Positions 1 through 6,408 of a DNA stretch of 14,423 nt are shown here, piece after piece. Position numbers and translations under genes: made by a program. Location: the NCBI GenBank assembly GCA_002424525.1, contig DIKJ01000008.1, positions 27,766 through 42,188 on the forward strand, in the 5' to 3' direction. The stretch is from Bacteroidales bacterium UBA5621. Its GTDB lineage: Bacteria > Bacteroidota > Bacteroidia > Bacteroidales > VadinHA17. The notes under the pieces are model-generated. The model was given only the letters and a program-made list of their open reading frames with translations. It searched no databases and was not told where the DNA came from. Every line of letters starts with the position of its first letter. Position 1 is the first letter of the stretch.

Positions 1-1334
1 GACTGAAGTACTGTCGGCAGGTTAGGGAGTTCCTTCCTGACATGACTTATCAGATCGTAACCTGCCTTGTCGAGAAGAACACCGTGTTTTGGGAACCGCA
101 TATCGGAAATGACGCACAGAAGGTTGTCGCGATACTTGTTAAATGCCGTTAAGGCATCTTCATATGTCGAAGCAAGGATAATTTTGGGTCTGGCCCTCAG
201 CTTCAATACTTTATATAACTCATCCGTCGAAACATCCTCGATAAGGGTTCTTGTCTGCTCCAGTACAAGTTCATAAAGCATGGGCAGGTAGCTGGAATAG
301 AAATCCGCTGAATCCTCAACGATCAGGATAACGCCCGTGAGCCCTTTTCTTGTGTCATTGTCAACATTAACCCTGTCCTCCAGCAGATTGACCATGGCAA
401 AAAAGACTTTCGACTCACCGGTCCAGACAAAATAATTATCAAAGGGAACTCCGGCGGCCTTTTGCTTTTTCACATAATCGATGTCACCCGGATTATTCAG
501 CAGAAGGAAGGTTGGTATATAGGGATATTTATCCTTTATTTTCCTGCAAAGCCTCATCGGGCTCTTCTTATCGACGCCGACCATGAAAATGATCATGTCG
601 TAATGTCTGGATTTCAGTCGGTTGAAGGCTTCATCCTCACCGGAGACACCGGAAACGCGCGGCAGGGAGGAGAGGCTGAGATGACGGTATTCTCCCAGGA
701 TATGGTCTGAGAACCTGCCTTCTCCCTCAATGGAATAGGCGTCGTAAAGATTGGCTATAAGAAGTATCTCTTTAACCTTAAATGGCTGAAGGTCATGAAA
801 AACGTCGCGGTCAGCATTATGCCTGTCGAGAAACCTTTGAAGCAGTTTTTCGCTCGGGACACTGGCCGGATCCTCATCCTCCCTGAAGGGAGCGCCTTTC
901 ATGTGGATTATATCCCTGGCCTTGTAACTGTTGATGTACCCGGTAATCAGGCTCGAAATATTCTGTATCAGATCCCTCTCCTCCTTAAGGAAAGGACCCT
1001 CGAAATCAGCGCTGAATTCCTTTGTATAGAAGATCTCGATGAGGCCGTTCTCCTCATCGATGGTATTGAATTCCTGGGCCATATGCCATGCCGATTCCTG
1101 GAAATCAACCGATTCGAACTGCTTGCCGTTATAAGTTATCCTGGCGCATGTATAATCAGGATACTGCCACGCCGCTGGTAAGAGCAGTACGATATGCTGG
1201 AGCGTTTCGTCAACGGGCTTTCCCTCCTTCAGAATATATGTTGTCTGGTTAATGCAACCCAGCTCCTTCAGCCTCTCCTGCTGATCGTGAAGAAGTCGTT
1301 TATATTCAAGATGCTGGTAACCGGATTCCTCCAT
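1..1334 (-). CDS. Sensor/receiver-domain protein, probable N-terminus of a PEP/pyruvate-binding (PPDK-like) protein (partial)
   Basis: An open frame runs from ATG at 1334 to the left edge without a stop, giving 444 visible codons; the C-terminus lies outside. It is the first ATG after an in-frame TGA at 1341-1343. Residues 22-130 form a sensory-type domain (LGCINQTT at 25-32, LLPAAWQYPDYT at 51-62). Residues 186-320 look like a receiver fold without a clear phospho-acceptor Asp. Residues 334-444 look like a second receiver, with an acidic pair E340/D341 after strand 1 and a candidate acceptor D411 in ISDMRFP, although the spacing is about 25 residues longer than in a classical receiver. From memory, this N-terminal arrangement (LLIANLYDAY, then an LSLSSLPRV segment) is found in Bacteroidota proteins of roughly 1000 residues that end in a PEP/pyruvate-binding phosphotransferase domain. 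That domain is inferred, not seen; a histidine kinase or another output is possible. No Shine-Dalgarno is visible. The gene is 78 bp downstream of korB on the same strand, so cotranscription is possible. Confidence 0.8.
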   Translation of the reverse strand, partial: MEESGYQHLEYKRLLHDQQERLKELGCINQTTYILKEGKPVDETLQHIVLLLPAAWQYPDYTCARITYNGKQFESVDFQESAWHMAQEFNTIDEENGLIEIFYTKEFSADFEGPFLKEERDLIQNISSLITGYINSYKARDIIHMKGAPFREDEDPASVPSEKLLQRFLDRHNADRDVFHDLQPFKVKEILLIANLYDAYSIEGEGRFSDHILGEYRHLSLSSLPRVSGVSGEDEAFNRLKSRHYDMIIFMVGVDKKSPMRLCRKIKDKYPYIPTFLLLNNPGDIDYVKKQKAAGVPFDNYFVWTGESKVFFAMVNLLEDRVNVDNDTRKGLTGVILIVEDSADFYSSYLPMLYELVLEQTRTLIEDVSTDELYKVLKLRARPKIILASTYEDALTAFNKYRDNLLCVISDMRFPKHGVLLDKAGYDLISHVRKELPNLPTVLQ

Positions 1335-1412
1335 TGTGATTCAAATCAATCAGAATAAACCTTAAAATTACTAAAATAGTTTAAGATTCTGATTCTTCAC
1401 ATTGGTGCGTAC

Positions 1413-2432
1413 CTATTCAATTTTCCATGTCGAACCGCTCTTAAGAAGATCGTCCATGCATGAAACCGGTGACTTTTTCTGCATTTCACTGATCTGTTCC
1501 TCAACGGCGGTGTCGTAGGTTTGTCCGCTTACTGCCCTGATAATACCAAGCGCCATCGGGTATTCAGGATATCTCATGTTTGCCAGCATGTATTGTATTC
1601 CGGGATTTGGCTCCAGAGAATCGTGCACCAGCAGATCCTTCTCTGTGATGCCGTTACCGAGAGCAATAACTTTCAGTTTAAGACCGTCAAGGACAAGCCC
1701 CTTGTCGCTGTTCCTGCCGAAAATCATCGGTTCCCCCTGTTTAAGGATAATGGTTCTCTCTTCCCTTACCTCCTTATCGGCAATAACATCGTGGATACCA
1801 TCATTAAAGATCACGCAGTTCTGCAGAACCTCAATAACTGATGTCCCTTTGTGCTTTGCGGCCTCGATGTAGATCTGGGTTGAAAGGGTAACATTCGCAT
1901 CGATTGTCCTCGCGAAAAATTTTCCTTTTGCACCGATGACAAGTTCGCCAACCGAGAATGGTTCCTCAACTGTTCCGAAGGGTGATGTCTTTGTAACGAG
2001 TCCTCTTTCAGAGGTGGGTGAATACTGGCCTTTGGTCAGCCCGTAGATCTCATTATTGAACAGGATAATATTTATATCAATATTGCGTCTTATGGCATGT
2101 ATGAAATGGTTGCCACCTATTGCCAGTGCATCCCCGTCGCCAGTTATCTGCCAGACCGATAGCCGGGGGTTGGCTGTCTTGACGCCGGAAGCAATTGCCG
2201 ATGCTCTTCCGTGGATACTATGGAATCCGTATGTGTTCATATAATACGGGAAGCGTGAAGAACAGCCGATTCCTGAAACGAAAGCAAAATTCTCGCGCGG
2301 GATACCCAGTTCCGACAAAGCTCTCTGCACCGCATTAAGCACTGCATGGTCTCCGCAGCCCGGGCACCACCTTACCTCCTGGTCGCTCTTGAAATCCTTC
2401 GGAGTATATTCAGTAGAACGAAGCTCATCCAT
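1413..2432 (-). CDS. korB: 2-oxoacid:ferredoxin oxidoreductase, beta subunit (probably 2-oxoglutarate)
   Basis: This 339-residue cytoplasmic protein is the thiamine-diphosphate and iron-sulfur subunit of a 2-oxoacid:ferredoxin oxidoreductase, which oxidatively decarboxylates a 2-oxoacid to acyl-CoA while reducing ferredoxin. CPGCG at 23-27 supplies two cluster cysteines; C57 (IGCSSR) and C206 (LQNCVIFND) fit the other two of a [4Fe-4S] cluster. The ThDP/Mg signature starts at GDGD (98-101) and ends at NN (126-127). YGLTKGQYSPTS (130-141) is the version I associate with 2-oxoglutarate-type (Kor) enzymes, although a 2-oxoacid specificity cannot be fixed from sequence alone. The length is typical of short beta subunits with no fused ferredoxin domain. 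The start lies 1 bp after the korA stop, and a GGAGGG within the last korA codons could serve as its ribosome binding site, so the two subunits are almost certainly translationally coupled. Confidence 0.95.
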   Translation of the reverse strand: MDELRSTEYTPKDFKSDQEVRWCPGCGDHAVLNAVQRALSELGIPRENFAFVSGIGCSSRFPYYMNTYGFHSIHGRASAIASGVKTANPRLSVWQITGDGDALAIGGNHFIHAIRRNIDINIILFNNEIYGLTKGQYSPTSERGLVTKTSPFGTVEEPFSVGELVIGAKGKFFARTIDANVTLSTQIYIEAAKHKGTSVIEVLQNCVIFNDGIHDVIADKEVREERTIILKQGEPMIFGRNSDKGLVLDGLKLKVIALGNGITEKDLLVHDSLEPNPGIQYMLANMRYPEYPMALGIIRAVSGQTYDTAVEEQISEMQKKSPVSCMDDLLKSGSTWKIE

Positions 2433-2433
2433 T

Positions 2434-4278
2434 TTATTTGCCCTCCAGTATTTTAATACATTGATCCTTTATTTCCTGCGAGGTAAAGGGAAGGCCCTGT
2501 ACCTTGTTGATCTGCAGGTATGTGAACTCCTGGTACTTCATCCTCAGATAATTCGCCATCTGTCCCAGGTTGAGTTCACAAACGACTATTTTTTTGTATT
2601 TGCTGAATATTTCTCTCACATTCTTCGGCAGAGGATTCAGATAATTGAAGTTCACAAATCCCAGATTAAAGCCTTCCGACTGAAGTTCCCGCACTGCAGC
2701 CATAATATATCCGTAAGAGCCGCCCCAGCCAACCACGAGCAGTTCGCCTGATTCATGTCCGGTCACCTTCAGATCGGGGACCTTTTCTTCCACCCTGCTC
2801 ACCTTTTCGGCTCTCAGCCTTACCATAAGTTCGTGATTATCCGGGATATAAGAGACTGTGCCCTTTACGGTTTTTTCCAGACCGCCTATTCTGTGCTCTA
2901 AACCGGGGGTTCCGGGGATGGCCCAGTATCTCGACAATCTTTTTTCATCCCGTTTATATGGCATGAAAGGAGTCTCATCCTGTGCCGGTCGCGGTGGCAT
3001 TATGTCAGGCAGGTCTTTCATCTCAGGTATTCTCCATGGTTCGGTACCATTAGCCAGGTAGCTGTCGGTCAGCAATATAACCGGGGTCATATGCTCGACC
3101 GCTATCCTTGCCGCCTCAAATGCATAATCAAAACAGTCGGAGGGTGTGCTTGCCGCCAGCACTACGACCGGGCATTCGCCATTACGGCCGTAGAGTGCCT
3201 GCAGAAGGTCGGCCTGTTCGGTTTTAGTTGGCAGCCCGGTTGAAGGTCCCCCTCGCTGAACATTTACTATTACGATCGGAAGCTCGGCCATTACCCCAAG
3301 GCCTATTGCTTCAGTCTTAAGTGCCAGGCCAGGACCTGAAGTCGAAGTAACCGCCAGATATCCGGCGAAACTGGCTCCAAGGGCTGTGCAGATACCGGCA
3401 ATCTCATCCTCGGCCTGGAAACTTTTAACTCCCAGGTCCTTCCTCAATGCCAGCTCTTCCAGGATTCCGGTGGCCGGGGTTATCGGGTAGGATCCCACAA
3501 AGAGCTTAAGTCCTGCCTTTTCGGCAGCGGCCATAAGTCCCCACGCTGTAGCGGCGTTACCGCAAATGTTACGGTATGTACCGGGTGCGATCCTGGCAGG
3601 ATTTACCCTGTAGACCGGTGTAAAGGCTTCGATGGTCTCGGCATAGTAATAACCCGCTCTGAGTGCAATCTTGTTCGCTTCGGCAATCTGGGGCTTCTTG
3701 CTGAACTTCTTCTCAAAATATTTCTCTGTATAATCGAGCTTCCGGTCAAAGAGCCAGTAAACCATGCCCAGGGCAAACATATTCTTTGTCCTGAGGACCG
3801 ACTTGGGATCGAGGCCGAAATCCTTCAAAGCTTCCTTTACCATCGAAGTAACCGGGGCTGCAATAATATTCACCCCTTCAAGTTTCTCTTCCTTTAACGG
3901 ATCCGCCTCATAGCCCGCTTTCTTTATATTCTTATCTGTAAAATTATCCTCATCATAAATGAGTGTCCCGCCCTGTCTGACGGATTTTGCGTTGGCTTTT
4001 ACGGCAGCCGGATTCATAGCAACCAGCACATCGGCAAGATCCCCCGGTGTGAATATTTCCGAATGCCCGAGGTGTACCTGGAAACCTGAAACTCCTCCCA
4101 CAGATCCCTGAGGGGCGCGTATCTCGGCGGGGTAATCAGGAAATGTTGACAGATCGTTGCCATATAAGGCTGCCGTGTCTGAGAACAGGGTACCTGTCAG
4201 CTGCATACCATCGCCTGAGTCACCTGAAAACCGGATCACAACCTCATCCTTCTCGATAACTCTGGATTTTTTACCCAT
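2434..4278 (-). CDS. korA: 2-oxoacid:ferredoxin oxidoreductase, fused gamma-alpha subunit
   Basis: This 614-residue partner of KorB is a gamma-alpha fusion. Residues 10-190 are the gamma domain: FSGDSGDGMQLTG near the N-terminus, then FPDYPAEIRAPQGSVGGVSG and a long lysine-rich helical stretch. The alpha (pyrimidine-binding) part starts near residue 236, with YPITPAT at 264-270, TSTSGPGLAL at 311-320 and QRGGPSTGLPTKTEQ at 341-355. These are hallmark motifs of the family that binds the ThDP aminopyrimidine and the 2-oxoacid. I chose the ATG at 4278; an in-frame GTG two codons upstream (4284) would only add two residues. There is no recognisable Shine-Dalgarno. The gene follows murI by 129 bp that hold a promoter-like element and a perfect inverted repeat, so korAB is likely its own transcription unit. 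No separate delta ferredoxin subunit is encoded nearby, consistent with a two-subunit enzyme that uses a free ferredoxin. Confidence 0.95.
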   Translation of the reverse strand: MGKKSRVIEKDEVVIRFSGDSGDGMQLTGTLFSDTAALYGNDLSTFPDYPAEIRAPQGSVGGVSGFQVHLGHSEIFTPGDLADVLVAMNPAAVKANAKSVRQGGTLIYDEDNFTDKNIKKAGYEADPLKEEKLEGVNIIAAPVTSMVKEALKDFGLDPKSVLRTKNMFALGMVYWLFDRKLDYTEKYFEKKFSKKPQIAEANKIALRAGYYYAETIEAFTPVYRVNPARIAPGTYRNICGNAATAWGLMAAAEKAGLKLFVGSYPITPATGILEELALRKDLGVKSFQAEDEIAGICTALGASFAGYLAVTSTSGPGLALKTEAIGLGVMAELPIVIVNVQRGGPSTGLPTKTEQADLLQALYGRNGECPVVVLAASTPSDCFDYAFEAARIAVEHMTPVILLTDSYLANGTEPWRIPEMKDLPDIMPPRPAQDETPFMPYKRDEKRLSRYWAIPGTPGLEHRIGGLEKTVKGTVSYIPDNHELMVRLRAEKVSRVEEKVPDLKVTGHESGELLVVGWGGSYGYIMAAVRELQSEGFNLGFVNFNYLNPLPKNVREIFSKYKKIVVCELNLGQMANYLRMKYQEFTYLQINKVQGLPFTSQEIKDQCIKILEGK

Positions 4279-4338
4279 AATCACATCAGATATTAGTTTC
4301 GATGCATGAAAACCACCATATCAATTACTTATGGTCTG

Positions 4339-4346
4339 CAAAATTA
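4339..4346 (-). promoter_or_regulatory. Putative Bacteroidota -7 promoter element for korAB
   Basis: On the minus strand the sequence is TAATTTTG, an exact match to the TAnnTTTG -7 consensus of the Bacteroidota primary sigma factor. It would place the transcript start near 4333, giving a leader of about 55 nt before the korA ATG. A TTTG at 4361-4364 is present upstream, but its 14-bp spacing is shorter than the usual 19-21 bp, so the -33 contact is doubtful. The call rests on motif and position only. Confidence 0.45.
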
Positions 4347-4360
4347 AGCTTTAAGAATGG

Positions 4361-4398
4361 CAAAATCATATAAAAAAAGATCTTCATATATGATTTTG
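4361..4398. repeat. Perfect 12-bp inverted repeat between murI and korA
   Basis: CAAAATCATATA (4361-4372) is the exact reverse complement of TATATGATTTTG (4387-4398), with a 14-nt spacer that contains the palindrome AGATCT. It begins 10 bp after the murI stop codon and lies just upstream of the candidate korA promoter, with its proximal arm over the expected -33 region. It could be a regulator-binding site for korAB or an AT-rich terminator hairpin after murI. No T-tract longer than four follows the stem in the direction of murI transcription, so the terminator reading is weak. Confidence 0.6.
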
Positions 4399-4407
4399 GT
4401 CATGTTT

Positions 4408-5232
4408 TCATTTATACTGAACAGGAGTGCTCTGGCTCCAGATATCTGCTTTCTGAAGGTTAATGTTTCCTTCAAAAAACATCCTTGCGATCTTCTCAAA
4501 CCAGGCAGTATAATCAGAGATAAAGAATTTGTCGGAAGAGGTTCCGGAATCGTTGACAAGCTGGCGCGTTTCGAGCAGGTTCCTCAGCCTGAGAGAGACT
4601 ATCCGTGATGAATCCACCACCTCGAGGCCGAAATTGAAGAATTTGCTGATCTGGTTCTTAATTACAGGATAGTGGGTGCAGGCCAGGATAAGCGCATCGA
4701 TCCCCTCAAGCGTTTCGTTTGACAGATAGGTGCGTATTATGGCATTGCTTATGTCATCATAGATAAATCCCTCCTCGATCATCGGCACAAGCAGGGGAGC
4801 AGCAAGGGAAACGACTGTTGTCGCGGGAGATTTTTGCTTCAGTTTCATGTTGTATGTTTCCGAACTGATGGTCCGTTTGGTTCCTATGACCCCTATTTTT
4901 CTGAAATTCCTTGCACTCACCCAGTCCACAACGGGGTCGATCACATCCAGGAGTATGACTTTATCCCCGAACTCTGCAAGGAGATACTCATAAGCGGAGG
5001 CAGACGCGGAATTGCAGGCAACAAGTACAGCTTTCACATCAAGCTCAAGAAGGAATTCGGTTATCCTGCGCGAATAATACCTTATCGATTCCTCTGATTT
5101 GTCTCCATAGGGAAGATGTGCTGTATCGCCGAAATAGATCAGGCTTTCGCCGGGCATTATCTGCTTTACAGCCTGGGCAACAGTAAGTCCGCCGACACCT
5201 GAATCAAATATCCCTATTGGCTTATTCTTCAT
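4408..5232 (-). CDS. murI: Glutamate racemase
   Basis: This 274-residue cytoplasmic enzyme interconverts L- and D-glutamate and supplies D-glutamate for the peptidoglycan stem peptide. It belongs to the cofactor-independent Asp/Glu racemase family with two catalytic cysteines: C73 in VACNSAS and C185 in LACTHYP. The N-terminal GIFDSGVGGLTV (7-18) carries the conserved Asp-Ser pair, and PYG (41-43) follows YFGDTAHL. Position 75 is Ser where many MurI proteins have Thr (ACNTAS), a conservative change. The length is typical. The start is well supported because the family begins only a few residues before GIFDSG. The gene sits directly after a terminator hairpin whose T-tract ends 11 bp from the start codon, and a -7 promoter-like element lies inside that hairpin, so murI is probably transcribed separately from the envelope operon upstream. 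Confidence 0.96.
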   Translation of the reverse strand: MKNKPIGIFDSGVGGLTVAQAVKQIMPGESLIYFGDTAHLPYGDKSEESIRYYSRRITEFLLELDVKAVLVACNSASASAYEYLLAEFGDKVILLDVIDPVVDWVSARNFRKIGVIGTKRTISSETYNMKLKQKSPATTVVSLAAPLLVPMIEEGFIYDDISNAIIRTYLSNETLEGIDALILACTHYPVIKNQISKFFNFGLEVVDSSRIVSLRLRNLLETRQLVNDSGTSSDKFFISDYTAWFEKIARMFFEGNINLQKADIWSQSTPVQYK

Positions 5233-5243
5233 TACAGCAGATT

Positions 5244-5287
5244 AAAAAAAGGGTGCCTCAAATGTATTACTTGGCCATGAGACACCC
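5244..5287 (-). terminator. Rho-independent terminator after the ompH pair
   Basis: On the minus strand GGGTGTCTCA (5287-5278) pairs with TGAGGCACCC (5260-5251) over 10 bp with a single U-G wobble and a 17-nt loop, followed immediately by seven T residues (5250-5244). This is a textbook intrinsic terminator for the transcript that ends with the second ompH gene (stop at 5309). Its T-tract finishes only 11 bp before the murI start codon, which is unusually close for a simple between-operon terminator. Confidence 0.85.
5259..5266 (-). promoter_or_regulatory. Putative -7 promoter element for murI, inside the terminator hairpin
   Basis: TACATTTG on the minus strand matches TAnnTTTG exactly and spans the loop and the first two bases of the 3' arm of the terminator. 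It predicts a start near 5253 and a leader of about 20 nt for murI. No TTTG is visible at the expected -33 position, so this is a motif-based suggestion. It is attractive because no room exists between the terminator and murI for any other promoter. Confidence 0.4.
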
Positions 5288-5308
5288 CATTATATTCGTG
5301 TAAGTGAA

Positions 5309-5830
5309 TTACTTGATACCAAGCTTGGTTTTTACAAGCGAAAGAACATCTGTGCTTTTCGTAGTGTCAAAATAGGCAATCGTCCCGGCTGATATATCAA
5401 ATACATATATAAAACCGTTCTCCTTCCCGACATCGCTGATTGCCTTATCGGCCTTTTGTGTGATAGGAGTAAAAAGCTTTGCCTGCTCTTCCTGCAACGT
5501 TGTTGAGGCGTTGTTCTGAAAGGTCTGCATCCTGTTCTGATAATCAGCCAGCTCCTGTTCCTTGGTCTGACGAACCAGGTCGGTGTAGTTCTTCATCTCC
5601 TTGAGGTATGTATCATACTTGTTATTGAACTCTACCTGTAACAGTTCCAGTTCATTAAGGAAAGTTGTTCTCATTTTCTCAAGAGAGGCTGTTGCTGCAT
5701 CAAATTCCGGCATTGCCTGGATCAGGTCGTTCCTGTTGATATGGCCGAACTTAAGATTTTGCGCTGAGGAGTATTGACCGGTAAGGGTAAAAAGGCTGAT
5801 CAGAGCCACTATTCCAATAAATCTTTTCAT
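5309..5830 (-). CDS. OmpH/Skp-family periplasmic chaperone (second copy)
   Basis: This 173-residue protein has an N-terminal signal peptide (hydrophobic 5-18, cleavage likely after SSAQ at 21-24), then the short strand LKFGHINRNDLIQAMPEFD. A charged, heptad-like helical region at about 45-125 follows, ending in strands around FIYVFDISAGTIAYFD. That layout matches Skp/OmpH, whose trimers hold unfolded outer-membrane proteins in a cavity between coiled-coil arms during transit to BamA. It follows another OmpH-like gene by 39 bp and is the last gene before a strong terminator. Sequence similarity to its neighbour is visible in the overall layout but low in detail, so the two copies appear to be old, diverged duplicates. 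The exact client range is unknown. Confidence 0.9.
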   Translation of the reverse strand: MKRFIGIVALISLFTLTGQYSSAQNLKFGHINRNDLIQAMPEFDAATASLEKMRTTFLNELELLQVEFNNKYDTYLKEMKNYTDLVRQTKEQELADYQNRMQTFQNNASTTLQEEQAKLFTPITQKADKAISDVGKENGFIYVFDISAGTIAYFDTTKSTDVLSLVKTKLGIK

Positions 5831-5869
5831 TTCAGTATCGTGTGTTAAATTTCGCGTAAAAATAAATAT

Positions 5870-6385
5870 TTAATTCTTATAACCTAATTTTTCAAGGACC
5901 TCGTCGCTGATATCGAACTTGGGATTGGCAAACAATATGTTTCCTCCTGCCGCAGAATCGAAGATAACTGCATAAGCTCCTTCAACTGCGATTGTCTTGA
6001 TAGCTTTCAGTATTTCATCCTGGATGGGTTTAACCAGTTCTTCCCTTTTTTTGAACAGTTCCCCCTCCATTCCAAAATATTTATTCTGAAGCTCCTTAAT
6101 CTCTCTCTCCCTGGCTATGATTGCCTCTTCGCGTTTGATTTTCATCTCCTGTGAAAGAAGCACCGACTCACTCTGGTAAGCCTTATACATCTTTTCAACA
6201 ACAGCATACCCGTCGGCTATCTCCTTTTCCCACTGTTTGGAAAACTGGTCAAGCTGATCCTGTGCTTTTGTAAAAGCCGGAATATTCTTCCGGATATATT
6301 CCGAATCGACAAATGCATATTTCTGAGCAACAGCCAGTGATGATGTCAGAATTAATACCCCTATAAACAGAATTATCTTTTTCAT
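5870..6385 (-). CDS. OmpH/Skp-family periplasmic chaperone (first copy)
   Basis: This 171-residue protein starts with a clear signal peptide (MKKIILFIGVLILTSSLAVA, cleavage before or after Q21). KYAFVDSEYIRKNIPAF (22-38) is the typical first strand and turn of OmpH/Skp proteins. A long basic/acidic coiled coil spans roughly residues 40-125 (REREIKELQNKYF), and the C-terminus AVIFDSAAGGNILFANP closes the head domain. It is expected to bind unfolded outer-membrane proteins in the periplasm. The gene lies 23 bp after the bamA stop, consistent with cotranscription and with handing clients to BamA. The C-terminal tail ends DEVLEKLGYKN, close in form to the KTKLGIK end of the adjacent paralog. Confidence 0.91.
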   Translation of the reverse strand: MKKIILFIGVLILTSSLAVAQKYAFVDSEYIRKNIPAFTKAQDQLDQFSKQWEKEIADGYAVVEKMYKAYQSESVLLSQEMKIKREEAIIAREREIKELQNKYFGMEGELFKKREELVKPIQDEILKAIKTIAVEGAYAVIFDSAAGGNILFANPKFDISDEVLEKLGYKN

Positions 6386-6408
6386 GATCTGATCTTTAAG
6401 ATTAAATG

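Noticed and set aside
795..1181. A 128-codon plus-strand open frame
   Set aside because: It is antisense to the long minus-strand sensor gene, whose domain motifs and codon pattern show the real reading frame.
1361..1385. Imperfect stem in the korB to sensor-gene gap as a terminator
   Set aside because: The 9-bp stem is almost all A-T, has a four-base bulge, and no T-tract follows on the minus strand.
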